Part shown: in pieces, positions 22,303 to 32,880 of the stretch
Position numbering within the stretch: the first letter of the stretch is position 1
How the letters are laid out: every line of letters starts with the position of its first letter
Source: Punica granatum
Taxonomy: Eukaryota; Streptophyta; Magnoliopsida; Myrtales; Lythraceae
Reading direction: 5' to 3'
DNA length: 64,000 bases
NCBI RefSeq assembly: GCF_007655135.1
Contig: NC_045130.1
Coordinates: 124,001-188,000, forward strand
Notes under the pieces: model-generated
What the model was told of the DNA's origin: nothing
What the model saw: only the letters and a program-made list of their open reading frames with translations
Database searches by the model: none
Position numbers and translations under genes: made by a program

Positions 22303-23136
22303 TTAGAGAAAAGAAGTGGAGGGAGGGCTGACCCAGATGTAAGAATTGGAATTGGGGCGGTAGTGGGAGAGAGAGGGGAAGCTCCCTGCCCATCTAATAA
22401 TCTTAGTAGCGATGTTCTTCTTCATCTTCCTTGAGCTGCTGTCATTAAGCTCTTCTCTAGTGCTGCTGCCGCCTTCGCCGCCCCCCTGTGACTCACTCTC
22501 TCCTCTGCCTCCGTCTTGAATTCCCTCTACTACGATGGTGCTGCTACTTCCGTTTCTACTAGTACTAGTAGTAGCACTAGTAGTAGAAAAGGAAGGGAAT
22601 GCACAGCTGCTCCAATTCCCCCCTCTCTCAGACTCAGTAGTAGGAAGAGGTGGACTCAACTTTCTCCCCCACCATGAAGAGTTCATCCTCTTTTCTGCAC
22701 TCTCCAGCTTCAGGTCCAAGTCCACGTTTCTCTTACCAGTCTCGTACCCAGAGTTGGGACTCTCCCGGAACGATCCATAGCAGTCCCCACCGATCCTGAA
22801 GGAAGTGGAGTGGAACGTACTCCGCTTTTCGAATGCAGGCAATGGCATCTTGGCTATTATGGCCTCCTTGAGGAGCCTCGGGGGGAGCACCAAGCATTTG
22901 GGGGGCGGTGGTGGACTACTATTATTATGGCTTGGGAGAGGGATGATGGCAGTACAAGGTAGGGGCTTACCGGGCTCTTCTTCCCACCGGAATGGGACAG
23001 CTGCTATAGTGTGGAATGGCGGGGTTCGCAACCCTGACCTCTCCGGTGAGTTGGGGAGCTTGTGCAAAGATACTGGGGACAGTTGGAGCTTTGTGGATAT
23101 GCTGGAATCGGATTTTGGTTCTGCCTCAGGTCCCAT
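22303..23136 (-). CDS. DUF688 / At4g00950-like protein of unknown function
   Basis: Single exon of 277 codons. The N-terminal part has the family's key motifs in order: SPERSGLRTPPFHTIAAVPF, immediately followed by RWEEEPGKPLPCTAI, then CLVLPPRLL and SFRIGGDCYGSF. These closely resemble Arabidopsis At4g00950 (MEE47, DUF688), named for a maternal-effect embryo arrest screen. The biochemical role is unknown. The middle is Ser/Gly-rich and low complexity. The last ~30 residues (SFPSLSHYRPNSNSYIWVSP) resemble the family's conserved tail only partly, and the frame stops soon after, so the C terminus may be truncated or frameshifted. A long GA tract sits about 20 bp upstream of the ATG. Confidence 0.75.
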   Translation of the reverse strand: MGPEAEPKSDSSISTKLQLSPVSLHKLPNSPERSGLRTPPFHTIAAVPFRWEEEPGKPLPCTAIIPLPSHNNSSPPPPPKCLVLPPRLLKEAIIAKMPLPAFEKRSTFHSTSFRIGGDCYGSFRESPNSGYETGKRNVDLDLKLESAEKRMNSSWWGRKLSPPLPTTESERGGNWSSCAFPSFSTTSATTSTSRNGSSSTIVVEGIQDGGRGESESQGGGEGGSSTREELNDSSSRKMKKNIATKIIRWAGSFPSLSHYRPNSNSYIWVSPPSTSFL

Positions 23137-23152
23137 CGCATGGCTTACTTAT

Positions 23153-23154
<2 letters not shown>

Positions 23155-23185
<31 letters not shown>
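23155..23185 (-). promoter_or_regulatory. GA tract in the 5' leader of the DUF688-like gene
   Basis: About 15 GA units on the minus strand, starting 19 bp upstream of the start codon. Such tracts are binding sites for plant BPC GAGA-binding factors and are frequent in 5' leaders. The regulatory role here is inference. Confidence 0.5.
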
Positions 23186-23188
<3 letters not shown>

Positions 23189-25176
23189 GGCTCTTTCTCG
23201 CTTTCTAGTGTGGTCGGGGGACTTGCACAGGCGCATTGCACATATATAGATCGAGGAGAGATGAGACTTAGCTAGCACAGTTCAATGCCAACTAGCAGCC
23301 TGTCCCTGTGGGGTGGGGGATAACTAAACAGTGAGTGAGAGAGAGCACACACACACTCAAAAGGGAAGGGAAGGATTAGGAAGGTGCTTTTGTTTTGTGT
23401 AGACGGCATGGGGCCTTTCCTTTATAATGCGAAGGGAAAAGGAAAAAAGGGAATATCAAATTCTTGTGGTCTTCCTGTTCAATTGTATACCATACGCATA
23501 TAGATGGCATTGTTTGTCCTGTCCCGTCAACTGGAGGATACTTAGCTACATCATTCCAGTTATGACAATTTAGCATTTGGACTCGGTTCGGTTCGGTATG
23601 ATTGAATGATAAATTTTTCCAGTGATAGGAGGGTACTGCTTTAGGGGATTATTATTATGGTTATGGATGGGGTGGTCGAGCTCAGACTCAGGGTCAGGGA
23701 CCTCGGCACTTTTGCAGGAGGAAGCTAAGGTACAGTACAGATATTCTTTCTTCTGCATGCAGCACGGCAGCAGCATGGCCCATGACTTCTTTGTTAAATC
23801 TCTTTCTGACCATCCAACAAAAGGTTAAAGGACTTTTCATGAGACGAACACAAACCAGAGCAGACCAGTCCAGACTGGAGTCATCGAGACCAGAGCACCA
23901 AGTGTGCGTAAGTGTAAAGCGCGTGGTTTCTTTCTTTCTTGAATGGTCTGGTCTGAATTCCGCTGTGGTTTGGCTTGGTACTGATAAGGGGCTCAGGTCA
24001 GGTCGGGCATTGGATTCCTAAAACTGATTCATTCATCAGAGTAGAGTTCTTCAGGCACTCGATCGACTCCGCCAAGCACGCAGAAAGAAAGACAGGCGAC
24101 TTTGTGTGTGTGTGTCCCCACCCCCACGAATTTGGACTTTTCCTGATCAGTCAAAACCAAAACCAAAACCAAAAGCCCTTCTATATTATATTATTGTAAA
24201 CAAGCATTAGTCTCTCTTTGACTCTCTGCCTGCTCTCTTCATCATAAAAATAAATTACAATGCATGTATGTACTGTTCTTACTTACATTATTAGGCTAAG
24301 CTGTAGCTTTAGTTAATATTATTCTTACCTATTCTTCCACCCTGCCAATGCTTTTTCTTTTTGGCCCTCGAAGGTCAATGTCACAAAAACATGTACAAGA
24401 GGAAAATTACCCAAGAGGATACACTACAGAGCTCGGAAAAAAAGCAGATCTATTTAGATCACCAAAGAAAAATATAAGTGACTGAAACACATCAAGTAAT
24501 GATAGATACAAATGTAGAGATTGTTCTAGTTCTTGTAGTTCGTTTTCAGCCTCTTGCGACTAGACTCTATATAAATCCCAGTGAAAATCGAGAAGCAAAG
24601 CATAGTGTCAGTCCATATAGAGACTGCTTCACAGGAAACAGAGCCAAAATGAGTCTTGAACCGGTGCTCGGTCCAGGGACCCTCCACAGATTATATTTCT
24701 AGCACAATCAAGCAACCAAATCCTAAATAGTCCAATCTTTACACATTCAAATCAATTCAGCAAAATTCTTTTGATCAGTTCAAAATAGTGATAGTCTATC
24801 TAATCAATACTAGCTAGACTATCAAATTAAAGTACCAAGCTTCCTTGATCGATTCAAACCAATGAATGTAATCGGGAGCCCGAAACATGTACATACTAAT
24901 AAAATAAAGGAGTTCATCCACAAAAGATCGATTGTACAAGCGGCTGGTGTGGTCAATTGTGCTAGAGGAGTGGAGGGCAGGGATTCCATTGCTTGAGCGA
25001 TGGTTGTTGTCCACAGAGTAGAAGTCGCCATTTGTTGGGGGGGGAGGGGGTGGAATTGGGCAAGCAGGGAAACAGGGGGAGGTCGACGCCTCTGGTCATT
25101 CTGGTGCGATCGGTTCGGGTCGGGCCTTGCAATGTACAGTCGGGTCTTGTTGAGTCGCTACCGGTTGGGTCTGATC
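23186..25176. other. Intergenic sequence
   Basis: Upstream region of the DUF688-like gene, with short repeats (ACCAAA units at 24156-24175) and a G-run (25037-25052). Open frames of 60-80 codons show no family features. No gene is supported. Confidence 0.5.
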
Positions 25177-25650
25177 TGTAAAATTTCCACTGGGCCTATA
25201 AGCGATTGGGTCCATCTCCAACCTAAAAGCTCGAGCTGATAGGTTGTGGTACACAATCTCTTATAAACTTGTGGAATTCCTTTTATATTTTCGATGTGGG
25301 ACTTAACTTTCAACACCCGCCCTCACGTGGCAACGTGTGGCTTTGACGCTTCACCTACACGTGCCATGTGAACTTGAACACCCGCCCTCAAGAACTGACT
25401 ACGACCCGGGATCGGACTTCCGTGCTCGGGACTTAACCACGAGGTGGACTTTTTCTTACACCTCGGGCGAAAGGAGAGGGGGATAATTGATAATAAGGCC
25501 ACACTTGGGCCGGACTAAGATAAGGCGTACTTTGGCTACCTCGAAACTAGACTTGGCGTGATGTGAGCCCACACGTGTGCGCAAAAGCGTAACCCGCTCT
25601 GATCCCATGTAAAAATTCCCACTGGGCCTATAAGCGATTGGGTCCATCAA
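25177..25650 (-). mobile_element. TRIM retrotransposon in minus orientation, second LTR truncated
   Basis: The first LTR (plus coordinates 25177-25315, 139 bp) runs TGTAAAATTTCC to TTTCAACA. A polypurine tract follows (CCCGCCCTCACGTGG on the plus strand, 25316-25330), then a ~265-bp internal region, the complement of a tRNA-Met primer site (GCTCTGATCCCA, 25596-25607), and the first ~43 bp of a second LTR (TGTAAAAATTCCCACTGGGC). It is cut at 25650 where a plus-oriented LTR begins. There is no coding capacity, as expected for terminal-repeat retrotransposons in miniature. Confidence 0.75.
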
Positions 25651-25792
25651 TGTTGAGATATGTTGTCCCACATCGAAAAATTGAAAAAGAAATCACAATC
25701 TTATATGAGACTTGGGTCCAGTAACCTATCAGCTTAAGCTTTTGGGTTGCAGATGGGCTCGAGTCCGTGTAGGCCCAAGTGGGTATTTTACA
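25651..25792 (+). repeat. TRIM LTR1 (142 bp)
   Basis: It runs TGTTGAGATATGTTGTCCCA to GGGTATTTTACA. A tRNA-Met-type primer site TGGTATCAAAGCC begins at 25793. It differs from LTR4 at about seven positions by eye. Confidence 0.85.
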
Positions 25793-25955
25793 TGGTATCA
25801 AAGCCCAGGTTACGCGTACCGCTCCCACGCGCGTGTGCGCACTCACACCGCGTCAGACCCAATATGTCCGAGTGCAGCCAAGAGTGCGCCGGGTGTTTAA
25901 GGGCATGTGAGAACGTGTAGGTAGAAATAGACCACACGTTGCACGTGAGGGCGGG

Positions 25956-26103
25956 TGTTGAGGAGTAAAATGGGATAAATCCCACATCGGAAAAGAAAAA
26001 GAATATCCATGGGTTTATATGAGACTTGGTATCATCACTTATAAGCTTGAGCTTTTAAGTGAAAATGGGCTCAAGTCCGTATAACCCCAATAAAAATTTA
26101 AGA
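25956..26103 (+). repeat. TRIM LTR2 (148 bp)
   Basis: It starts TGTTGAGGAGTAAAATGGG, ends near AAATTTAAGA (GA instead of CA), and is followed by TGGTATCAAAGCC at 26104. The polypurine tract GTGAGGGCGGG lies immediately before it. Confidence 0.8.
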
Positions 26104-26339
26104 TGGTATCAAAGCCTAAGTTACGCGTACGCATGCCTACGCGCGTATGCGCATGGACTCACAACACGCCAGGCTCATTATGTCCAAGTACAGCTAAGAG
26201 TGTGCCTCGTATTAGTGTCCCCCTTGCCCGAGCACACGGAAGATGAGTCCGGCTCGAGGTCAATTGTTGAAGGCGGGTGTTTAAGGGAACGTGACAACGT
26301 GTAAGCAAAAATAGACCACACGTTACACGTGAGGGCGGG

Positions 26340-26489
26340 TGTTGAGGAGTAAAATGAGATAAATCCCACATCGAAAAAGAAAAGGAAAATACATTGGTTA
26401 ATATATGGTTTGGGTACCACCACTTATCAGCTCGAGTTTTTAAGTGGATATGAGCCCAAGCCCGTATAAGCCCAATGGAAATTTTTACA
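26340..26489 (+). repeat. TRIM LTR3 (150 bp)
   Basis: It starts TGTTGAGGAGTAAAATGAG, ends ATTTTTACA, and is followed by TGGTATCAGAGCGG at 26490. It is close to LTR2 rather than to LTR1 or LTR4. Confidence 0.8.
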
Positions 26490-26788
26490 TGGTATCAGAG
26501 CGGATTATGCTTCCGCACGCTCATATGGGCTCACACCACGCCAGATTCGATTTCGAGGTAGCCAAGAGTGCACCTCATATTAATCAGGCCCAAAAGTGGT
26601 CTGGTCTAGTTCCGAGGTAGTTAAAGGTGCATCTCTAGTTAGGCCCGAGTGTGGAGTTCGATGTTAGTTTGGTATTTATCCCCCCTTACCCGAGCACGGA
26701 AGAGGATGCCCGGCTCGGGTCAGTTGTTAAGGCGGGTGTTTAAGGCACGTGGCACGTGTTGGACCACACGTTACCACGTGAGGGCGGG

Positions 26789-26930
26789 TGTTGAGATATG
26801 TTGTCCCACATCGAAAAATTGAGAAAAAAATCACAAACTTATATGAGATTTGGGTCCAGTAACCTATCAGTTTAAGCTTTTGGGTTGTAGATGGGCTCGA
26901 GTCCGTGTAGGCCCAAGTGGGTATTTTACA
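26789..26930 (+). repeat. TRIM LTR4 (142 bp)
   Basis: It is nearly the same as LTR1, preceded by CACGTGAGGGCGGG and ending GGGTATTTTACA. The next bases are TGATCACAG, not a primer site, so this is the last LTR of the array. Confidence 0.85.
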
Positions 26931-27545
26931 TGATCACAGTCCATATCGGGAAATCCTCCACAAGTATGTTCGGAAACGGTGATGTCGAGACCTTGGCGGG
27001 GAGCAGGAGACACTTCCATCGAGGGACACCTCAATGCATCGTCGGAAACGAAGAGGAGAAGGATGAGCGCTGCGGCGATCTCCGAGGTGCTAACAAACAC
27101 AACCTCCAATTCAAAACTGAGTGGAGAGGTCGAAGTCAGCCTTCAGCCCGGAAGAGAACCAACCTTCAGCCTTCACAGGGCCAAAGGTGACGACCAGTGA
27201 GATCCATGAGCGGATCCGCGTCATGTCAAGGCAAAGGAGCGCCGAGATATAACCATGGAGGAGAGTTGTGGTGGAGGAAGGCCAGCTTGAAGGTACTGAG
27301 CGAAATAGCCCCTAGACTCGAGACCGAAACAGATGAAGACCGGCTTGAAGAGTCCACTGTCGTGACCTCAGCGACGATGGTATCATTACCTCCTCCATAT
27401 GCCTCCCTGAAGTGTCCGAGGAATAGAAAGAGTAGGGAGAAGAGACAAAAAGGGGAGGAGCCTCCAAGATCCAAGGGGGCCGACGGATAGAGGGAGGTGT
27501 CGGCTTTCCGGTCACGATGGTGGTGTAGTTGGACGCACCGGTGAA
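26931..27545. other. GC-richer unclassified segment
   Basis: Markedly less AT-rich than its surroundings, with overlapping open frames of 80-99 codons on both strands and no recognisable domain. It looks like a decayed repeat or captured gene piece. I cannot name it. Confidence 0.35.
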
Positions 27546-27598
27546 GGTTTTTATTTCTTTTTTCTCTTTATTTTATACATCACATGCGCCCGTCGTGG

Positions 27599-27603
<5 letters not shown>

Positions 27604-27635
<32 letters not shown>
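27604..27635. repeat. AT microsatellite
   Basis: Continuous alternating AT for about 32 bp. Confidence 0.95.
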
Positions 27636-27640
<5 letters not shown>

Positions 27641-29407
27641 TTGGTCTGTCTCAGCTCCAATTTACCAACCTTCGCCTGCATTTTTACCTTGGCCTTCTTG
27701 TGTGATAGAAATCTTGGTCCAACCGAATGTCTGTCCTGTCCGTCGAATTCAAACCCCCGAGTTTTAACCATAATAAGTTCCAAGAACGTCAATATTTAAT
27801 TAGCCGTAAACAGAAGACGAGAGCGTTCTTTCGTTCCCAGTGTTTGTGCTGGATACTGTCGGTGGCGTTAGATTAGTAGAGCTGGAGCGAGCAATTTTGA
27901 TTTTGAACATCGCCATCATTCTGTCTGTCGGTCACACTCCCTGGTAGTGGTAGTAAGTGGAGACCCCAATGATTAGATTGAGATCAGATCATACCTACCC
28001 CAAGACTTTTGCAATAGCCGCTAGCCCCCCATAATCATTTTCAAAGCACTTTACACAAAGATCTAAAATTAATAAATTGCCTCTCTTTTTTTGTCTCTCC
28101 TCCTTTTCTCGATAATAGTCGATACAAAATGGAACTTACATACTGGGCTTTCAATTCATTCCACGAATTAATAATATATAGATGTATATCCCTGCCGGGC
28201 TGTCAACCCAAAGCAGTCTCCAGTCCATTAGAATCGGCCCAAAACCCCAACAAAAGAAATAATAATATCTCACCGCTTCCGACTCCCTCCATGGCCACAT
28301 TGTTTTTTGGGTGTTTTGGGGGTGGGGGTTGGCGTGAGCTCATGTAAGAGCCTCATCACTTCATCCTTCGAGTAAACATAATCTCATAAAGATATTTCAG
28401 CAAATCCAACCAGTTGTTGTTGGTATGAGAGTGAGATGCCATTCATCGTCCAGAAGACATGAACACAAATAAGAAAAACTTCAAAAAACAAAACAAAAAG
28501 TGCAACTGAAAAGGGATCAGCGGACGGACAACCAGACAATGAATTGAGAAATTCAGTTTACAAACTCGATGTGGATTTACTGACCATCTCAAATTCACAC
28601 TTCTCTCGACTCACATGGGCAGAAACAGCGAATATGATCACGATGTTGCTCTGAAACTCTATAGACCATAAAAGGTCTAGTTTTAATAAAGATGGATGGA
28701 CAGAGACTCGTACCCACGAGGACCAAAAACCCTAGCAGCATGCTCCCATTGGGACTGCCACCCCTGAAAACTCAGGTGCTCATCTGAATTCACCGCATGA
28801 TGCGAACAAAATCAAGACTATGAAAAACACCCATCTCCGTCTCTTGTAAGTCCCTCGACTCGCCTCCCACCTGCTCTCATTTGCATGCTAGAAAGACCGA
28901 CCTGGCACCCCAATAAAACCCTCCCGCTTCAAGCAGAACATCCTGAAATTCCACAATTACATGCTCATTAGATAGACTAGACGAGACAGTAAAAAACCAG
29001 GACCAGCATCACACAAGAGGCTTAGACCAAGAAAACTGAAGCAGGAGGCCTTCAATGACACACCAACTACACGGAGCACATTTTAAAAGCTTAGCATCGC
29101 CCACATGGATAAGCAAACATATGTTTGCAATGCAACAGTATCAAGCTAATCCAATACAAGCGGTGTATTCTCGAAAACACACTGCTGACTGAGGGCTCAG
29201 GCATGAAGATCATTACTTCTTATATTATTTCCCCCAAAATGGCAGACTTGTCTAACTTTCCAAATCCACTCTTCCTTGAATTCTAGGTACTAGCCTAAAA
29301 AAAAGGTTCTACGTCAACTCGTAGCAGAAAATAAAAATGTAACTAGATACCTCAATAAACCAAAATAGATCAACTTCTTGAAAAAGTGAACTACGGTCCG
29401 AACTTAC
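27636..29407. other. Intergenic sequence and probable 3' end of CAS
   Basis: No gene recognised. The last several hundred bases before 29408 should hold the 3' untranslated region of the minus-strand CAS gene. Confidence 0.5.
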
Positions 29408-32329
29408 TCATACAAGCGGGCAATTATAGCTGTTGCAGAACTGAAACAGTGCGTTTTGATTTGCTGCATCAAGGGTCTCAGCGATAATTTGGGGATATTT
29501 CCCAGGAGAGAGGGCAGAGAGTCTAGCCAGTGAAGCAACTAAGAATTCCTTTGGATCCCTAACTTCTTTTAAAGGATCCTCTTCTTTCTTCCCTGCATTA
29601 TATAGACTAACAAAGGCCGCAGTATAGCCCACATTTTCTGCTAGGTCAGGCACTTCAGGTTCCTCCTCCACTCTATCCTCTTCTGGTCGTGAGAGAAGGA
29701 TGACTATGCTGTCCAGCATCTTCCCCCAGCGCTGAGCAGCTGTTGCATCCAGTAAGACTGGACATTCACACAGAAGTTTGGTCGAAGCAACAGCAGTTAG
29801 CTTAAGTTCAATTGATCCTGTAATCAGCTTCAGACTCGGAATCCATATCTGCTCCAAGATCATGATGAAGATGCCTGCTTGAACAGCATTCATGGAATCC
29901 ACAAGGTGTACCGACCCATGCTTAACCAGAAAGAGCGACATAAATATCAACAGGGACTTCAGAAACTTGACAGTTCGCTTTTTATGGAGACGTGTAAACA
30001 GAGCATGCCAAATGTTAACCATGTAGGTTGCAATGACTCCATAATCGAGGCTCTCGATGACAGTGTTTAGCACATAGAAACCCTGTTCCTCTGTGCTAGG
30101 GGATGCAACGAGCCTGCTGAATATGCCCAGTACCAGGCTTAGCCTCTCCTCTCTGTTAAGCTCATGTGGTGCCTTCTGAAGGAAGGCCTGGAGAAGACGC
30201 ACAAGTGCTGGGACATTGGAACTTCTATTCCACAAATCAGGAGACAAGAGAATCGTAAAAACTGGCATGTAGCTAGCAGGGATTGGTGGTCTGTTCAACT
30301 CAACTAGTTGAGCCAACAGCTGAAATGCATATGAGAAGAACTCGGTGACATCATTGGCCAATATCATTTCGAGGCTGGGAAAGAGGCTTGCCTCAAAAGT
30401 CGATATGAGAGAGGGATCTCTCTCACTTGCTCGCCTGACGAGAACTGCCACAGATTCAAAGAGATAGTGATTGAAAACAGGATTTTTTGGGTTTTTGCAA
30501 ACCTCGTTGAGAATAGAGGTCAACCCTGCAATAGAAGGTGCAGCAACTCCCTGTGAAATGTCAGCAACCCCCAGGACCCGCATGATGCACTTCATTACAT
30601 ACTGGTTTTCCTCAGACTCTGGGAATCTCAGGGCAGCAAAAAGGTTGTTCATCAGCGGGAGAAGAACTGAACTGATATCTGCTGAGGTATATCGCACTCT
30701 TCCGCCCTCATCCTTTACAAGCAAAAGCTTCTCAATGCAACTTGCAGCATAGGAATGGACAACATTAGATTCTGAGCTGAGGAACCGAACAAGATCAGGA
30801 AAGAGCCCCAATGCAACACCCTTTGGGATGTGATTTCGGAACATGGTAAAGAATTTAAGTGCACCAGCCTTAAGCATCGGAAACTCCTTGATGCTCTGGC
30901 TCTGCAACTCAGGGACTATGACTGTGTTGAAAAAGCGCTCAACATCAATGAGATCGGTTGTGGCAGACGCCGAACCGCCAGCAGCCCTCTTGGTTGCAAG
31001 TGAAACAACCAAATATATCGCACAATCCTTATCCTTCCAGTTTGCATCTGGATTCGTGGCAAAAGAGCTCAGCAAATTTTGTATCTGAGCAGACAAAATA
31101 GAAGTGACCTGTGCCTTATAATTTGCCGCAATGCCCTTGAAAAGCTCACATGCTATTCTTCTTCTGGTGTCAAGATCACTCCCTTCCATGTCCCTCCTAA
31201 TAAACTCCACATAATTCATCTCAAAGAGCTCCTCATCCTCCTCCCTTAAACGCACATTGGGGATGACAATGGTCTGACAGATCTGCTGTATCACCCCGTC
31301 ACCAGCAAATAAGGTGTGGTGCACGCTCGTGCTGACGGTTGTCAAAAATTTAATGGCAGTGATTGCTAGCCTATCACGACTAGGAGATTGGGCCACCTCC
31401 CCGAGTAAGCTCCAGACAGCAGTGGCGAACTTGTTAAGATACCCCTGAAACTCCTCCTCATTCTTCTCCATGTAGAGAGTAATATTCTCGCATACAGCCG
31501 AGCGGAGCTCATCAACGAGGGTGAGCCCATCAGGGCCACTACTCTCGAGAGCAGGATAGCTAGAGGTAAGATACTTCTGGAATTCAGTCATCCATTCAGT
31601 CATGTGATCCTCGAAAAACTCGGGCAGCTCTTGGAAATTCAAAGAATAGAAAAGCCTACAGCACAACCTCTGGGACTCGAAGAGCGGGCGCAATGCCTCG
31701 GCAGCTCCACCAGGACCAGCCGCAACATCGATGAGCTGGGCAGTTTTAAGGAAGATGTCCAACAAGGGTTTGGCAAAATTATCCAAGCAGTACTTGAGAT
31801 CGAGCAGCAGATCATTGGTCTTGTACTGGTAGCGGAATTTCTTGAAAATGGAGTTAGCAGTGCCGAGGATACCGTTAATAGAGGTATAATCGGACGAGGC
31901 GGAAGCCTTCTGGAGATTGGAGACGAGGTCGGGCAGCAGGTTGGGCCATGACTGGGGGAAGTCATGCTTGCTTATGACGGCCAGGGCTTCGCTGAGCTGG
32001 CTCTGGATTCGTGGAGAGGAGGACAACATGAGGGGCACGATAAGGGATTTTATTTGGTCCTTCTCGGGGTCCAGAATCCGAGTGGTGTCGGCGGGGGAAG
32101 GAGCCCACCAAAGGCGGAGATGATTCTTGAAATTGACGGCGGCCGCCTGGCGGATCTGATCGTCGACAGTAGGCTCGGCGACAAGGCGGAGGACAGCGAG
32201 GCCATAGTTGGGCTGCTCGGAGGCGGAGGAGAGGAAAGCCTCGGCCTGGCGGCGAGGAACGGGGGAGGGGGAGAGAGTATTGAGGAAGCACTGGGAGAGG
32301 GACTGGAGAGTCTCTTGATTCCACTCCAT
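29408..32329 (-). CDS. CAS: Exportin-2 (CAS/CSE1), importin-alpha re-exporter
   Basis: Single uninterrupted frame of 973 codons, matching the ~970-aa family length end to end. Exportin-2 is a karyopherin-beta built of HEAT repeats. With RanGTP it carries importin-alpha back from nucleus to cytoplasm. The N terminus ([20 protein letters not shown], then [20 protein letters not shown] and [14 protein letters not shown]) is the importin-beta N-terminal domain. The middle ([60 protein letters not shown]) is the Cse1 domain. The C-terminal part ([66 protein letters not shown]) is the CAS/CSE1 C-terminal domain. The start is fixed by the family's conserved first residues. No frameshift or internal stop, so it is probably functional. 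Confidence 0.97.
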   Translation of the reverse strand: MEWNQETLQSLSQCFLNTLSPSPVPRRQAEAFLSSASEQPNYGLAVLRLVAEPTVDDQIRQAAAVNFKNHLRLWWAPSPADTTRILDPEKDQIKSLIVPLMLSSSPRIQSQLSEALAVISKHDFPQSWPNLLPDLVSNLQKASASSDYTSINGILGTANSIFKKFRYQYKTNDLLLDLKYCLDNFAKPLLDIFLKTAQLIDVAAGPGGAAEALRPLFESQRLCCRLFYSLNFQELPEFFEDHMTEWMTEFQKYLTSSYPALESSGPDGLTLVDELRSAVCENITLYMEKNEEEFQGYLNKFATAVWSLLGEVAQSPSRDRLAITAIKFLTTVSTSVHHTLFAGDGVIQQICQTIVIPNVRLREEDEELFEMNYVEFIRRDMEGSDLDTRRRIACELFKGIAANYKAQVTSILSAQIQNLLSSFATNPDANWKDKDCAIYLVVSLATKRAAGGSASATTDLIDVERFFNTVIVPELQSQSIKEFPMLKAGALKFFTMFRNHIPKGVALGLFPDLVRFLSSESNVVHSYAASCIEKLLLVKDEGGRVRYTSADISSVLLPLMNNLFAALRFPESEENQYVMKCIMRVLGVADISQGVAAPSIAGLTSILNEVCKNPKNPVFNHYLFESVAVLVRRASERDPSLISTFEASLFPSLEMILANDVTEFFSYAFQLLAQLVELNRPPIPASYMPVFTILLSPDLWNRSSNVPALVRLLQAFLQKAPHELNREERLSLVLGIFSRLVASPSTEEQGFYVLNTVIESLDYGVIATYMVNIWHALFTRLHKKRTVKFLKSLLIFMSLFLVKHGSVHLVDSMNAVQAGIFIMILEQIWIPSLKLITGSIELKLTAVASTKLLCECPVLLDATAAQRWGKMLDSIVILLSRPEEDRVEEEPEVPDLAENVGYTAAFVSLYNAGKKEEDPLKEVRDPKEFLVASLARLSALSPGKYPQIIAETLDAANQNALFQFCNSYNCPLV

Positions 32330-32639
32330 GGCAACGACACTGAAATGAGACTGACCCAGAGAAGAAAAAGGCTAGGGTTCCTTCCTTTTCTTTTTTTCTT
32401 TTTTTTCCTTCTTTCTTCCTGGGAAGGGGAGAACCCTAAAGCAAGGAGTGCGCTGGCCTGGCCGTCCAAGTCTAGGGTTTTAGCAGCGATGGCGGTGGAA
32501 GACGAAGAAGAGGGATGAAGGGGGCAGCGGGGGGGCTCTGCTCTGGCTCTCTCGCTCTCTCTCGTTGTGGTTTTGATTTGAAAGAGACAGCCGATGCCGA
32601 TGATGGATGAATGGCTCAATCAAATCGGGACCAGTTTGG
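32330..32639 (-). promoter_or_regulatory. Probable 5' leader and core promoter of CAS
   Basis: The sequence just upstream of the start is GA-rich on the minus strand (32380-32420), typical of plant leaders. No clear TATA box is recognised. An antisense open frame over this stretch and the CAS 5' end is a shadow. Confidence 0.35.
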
Positions 32640-32880
32640 ATTAAAAACGATTGATTTTAATTTTAATTCTAACTCAACACACTATATAATAAAAATACAT
32701 ATTTTTCAATTCAAAAATTTTAACTTTATCTCAATACACTACACAACAAAAACACACGTTTCCTAAGTCAAATTTATAATAATATCTCATTTGTCATTTT
32801 CCACAATCAAAATCAAAATCAAAATCAAAATCAAAATAACTTCAACTCTGAATCCAAACGGTCCCTAAACATCTTAGAAA
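32640..32880. mobile_element. Possible MITE-like repeat with TCAAAA tandem run
   Basis: It holds TTTTAATTTTAATTCTAACTC at one end, a (TCAAAA) run of about six units at 32804-32838, and the phrase AATCCAAACGGTCCC at the other end, a frequent end of small plant DNA elements. No clean target duplication. Confidence 0.35.

Larger units (their letters stand above)
25651..26930 (+). mobile_element. Tandem TRIM array: four LTRs, three internal regions
   Basis: The order is LTR1, primer site, internal, polypurine tract, LTR2, primer site, internal, polypurine tract, LTR3, primer site, internal, polypurine tract, LTR4. Each LTR starts TGTTGAG. LTRs 1-3 are followed directly by TGGTATCAAAGC or TGGTATCAGAGC. 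LTRs 2-4 are preceded directly by GTGAGGGCGGG. Neighbouring units share one LTR. No open frame is credible. LTR1/LTR4 form one subfamily and LTR2/LTR3 another. No 5-bp target duplication is seen at the outer ends. Confidence 0.8.

Noticed and set aside
22535..23275. Plus-strand open frames opposite the DUF688-like gene
   Set aside because: Low-complexity translations antisense to a recognisable conserved protein.
24478..25239. Several 62-79 codon frames
   Set aside because: No conserved motif, no splice pattern, and overlap with the start of a TRIM element.
25651..26930. CRISPR-like regular repeat spacing
   Set aside because: The repeats are 142-150 bp LTRs with primer sites and polypurine tracts in a plant genome, which explains the periodicity.
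31964..32619. Long antisense and alternate-frame open frames over the CAS 5' end (184-189 codons)
   Set aside because: They overlap the strongly conserved CAS N terminus in other frames and show only biased composition from the GC-rich coding strand.
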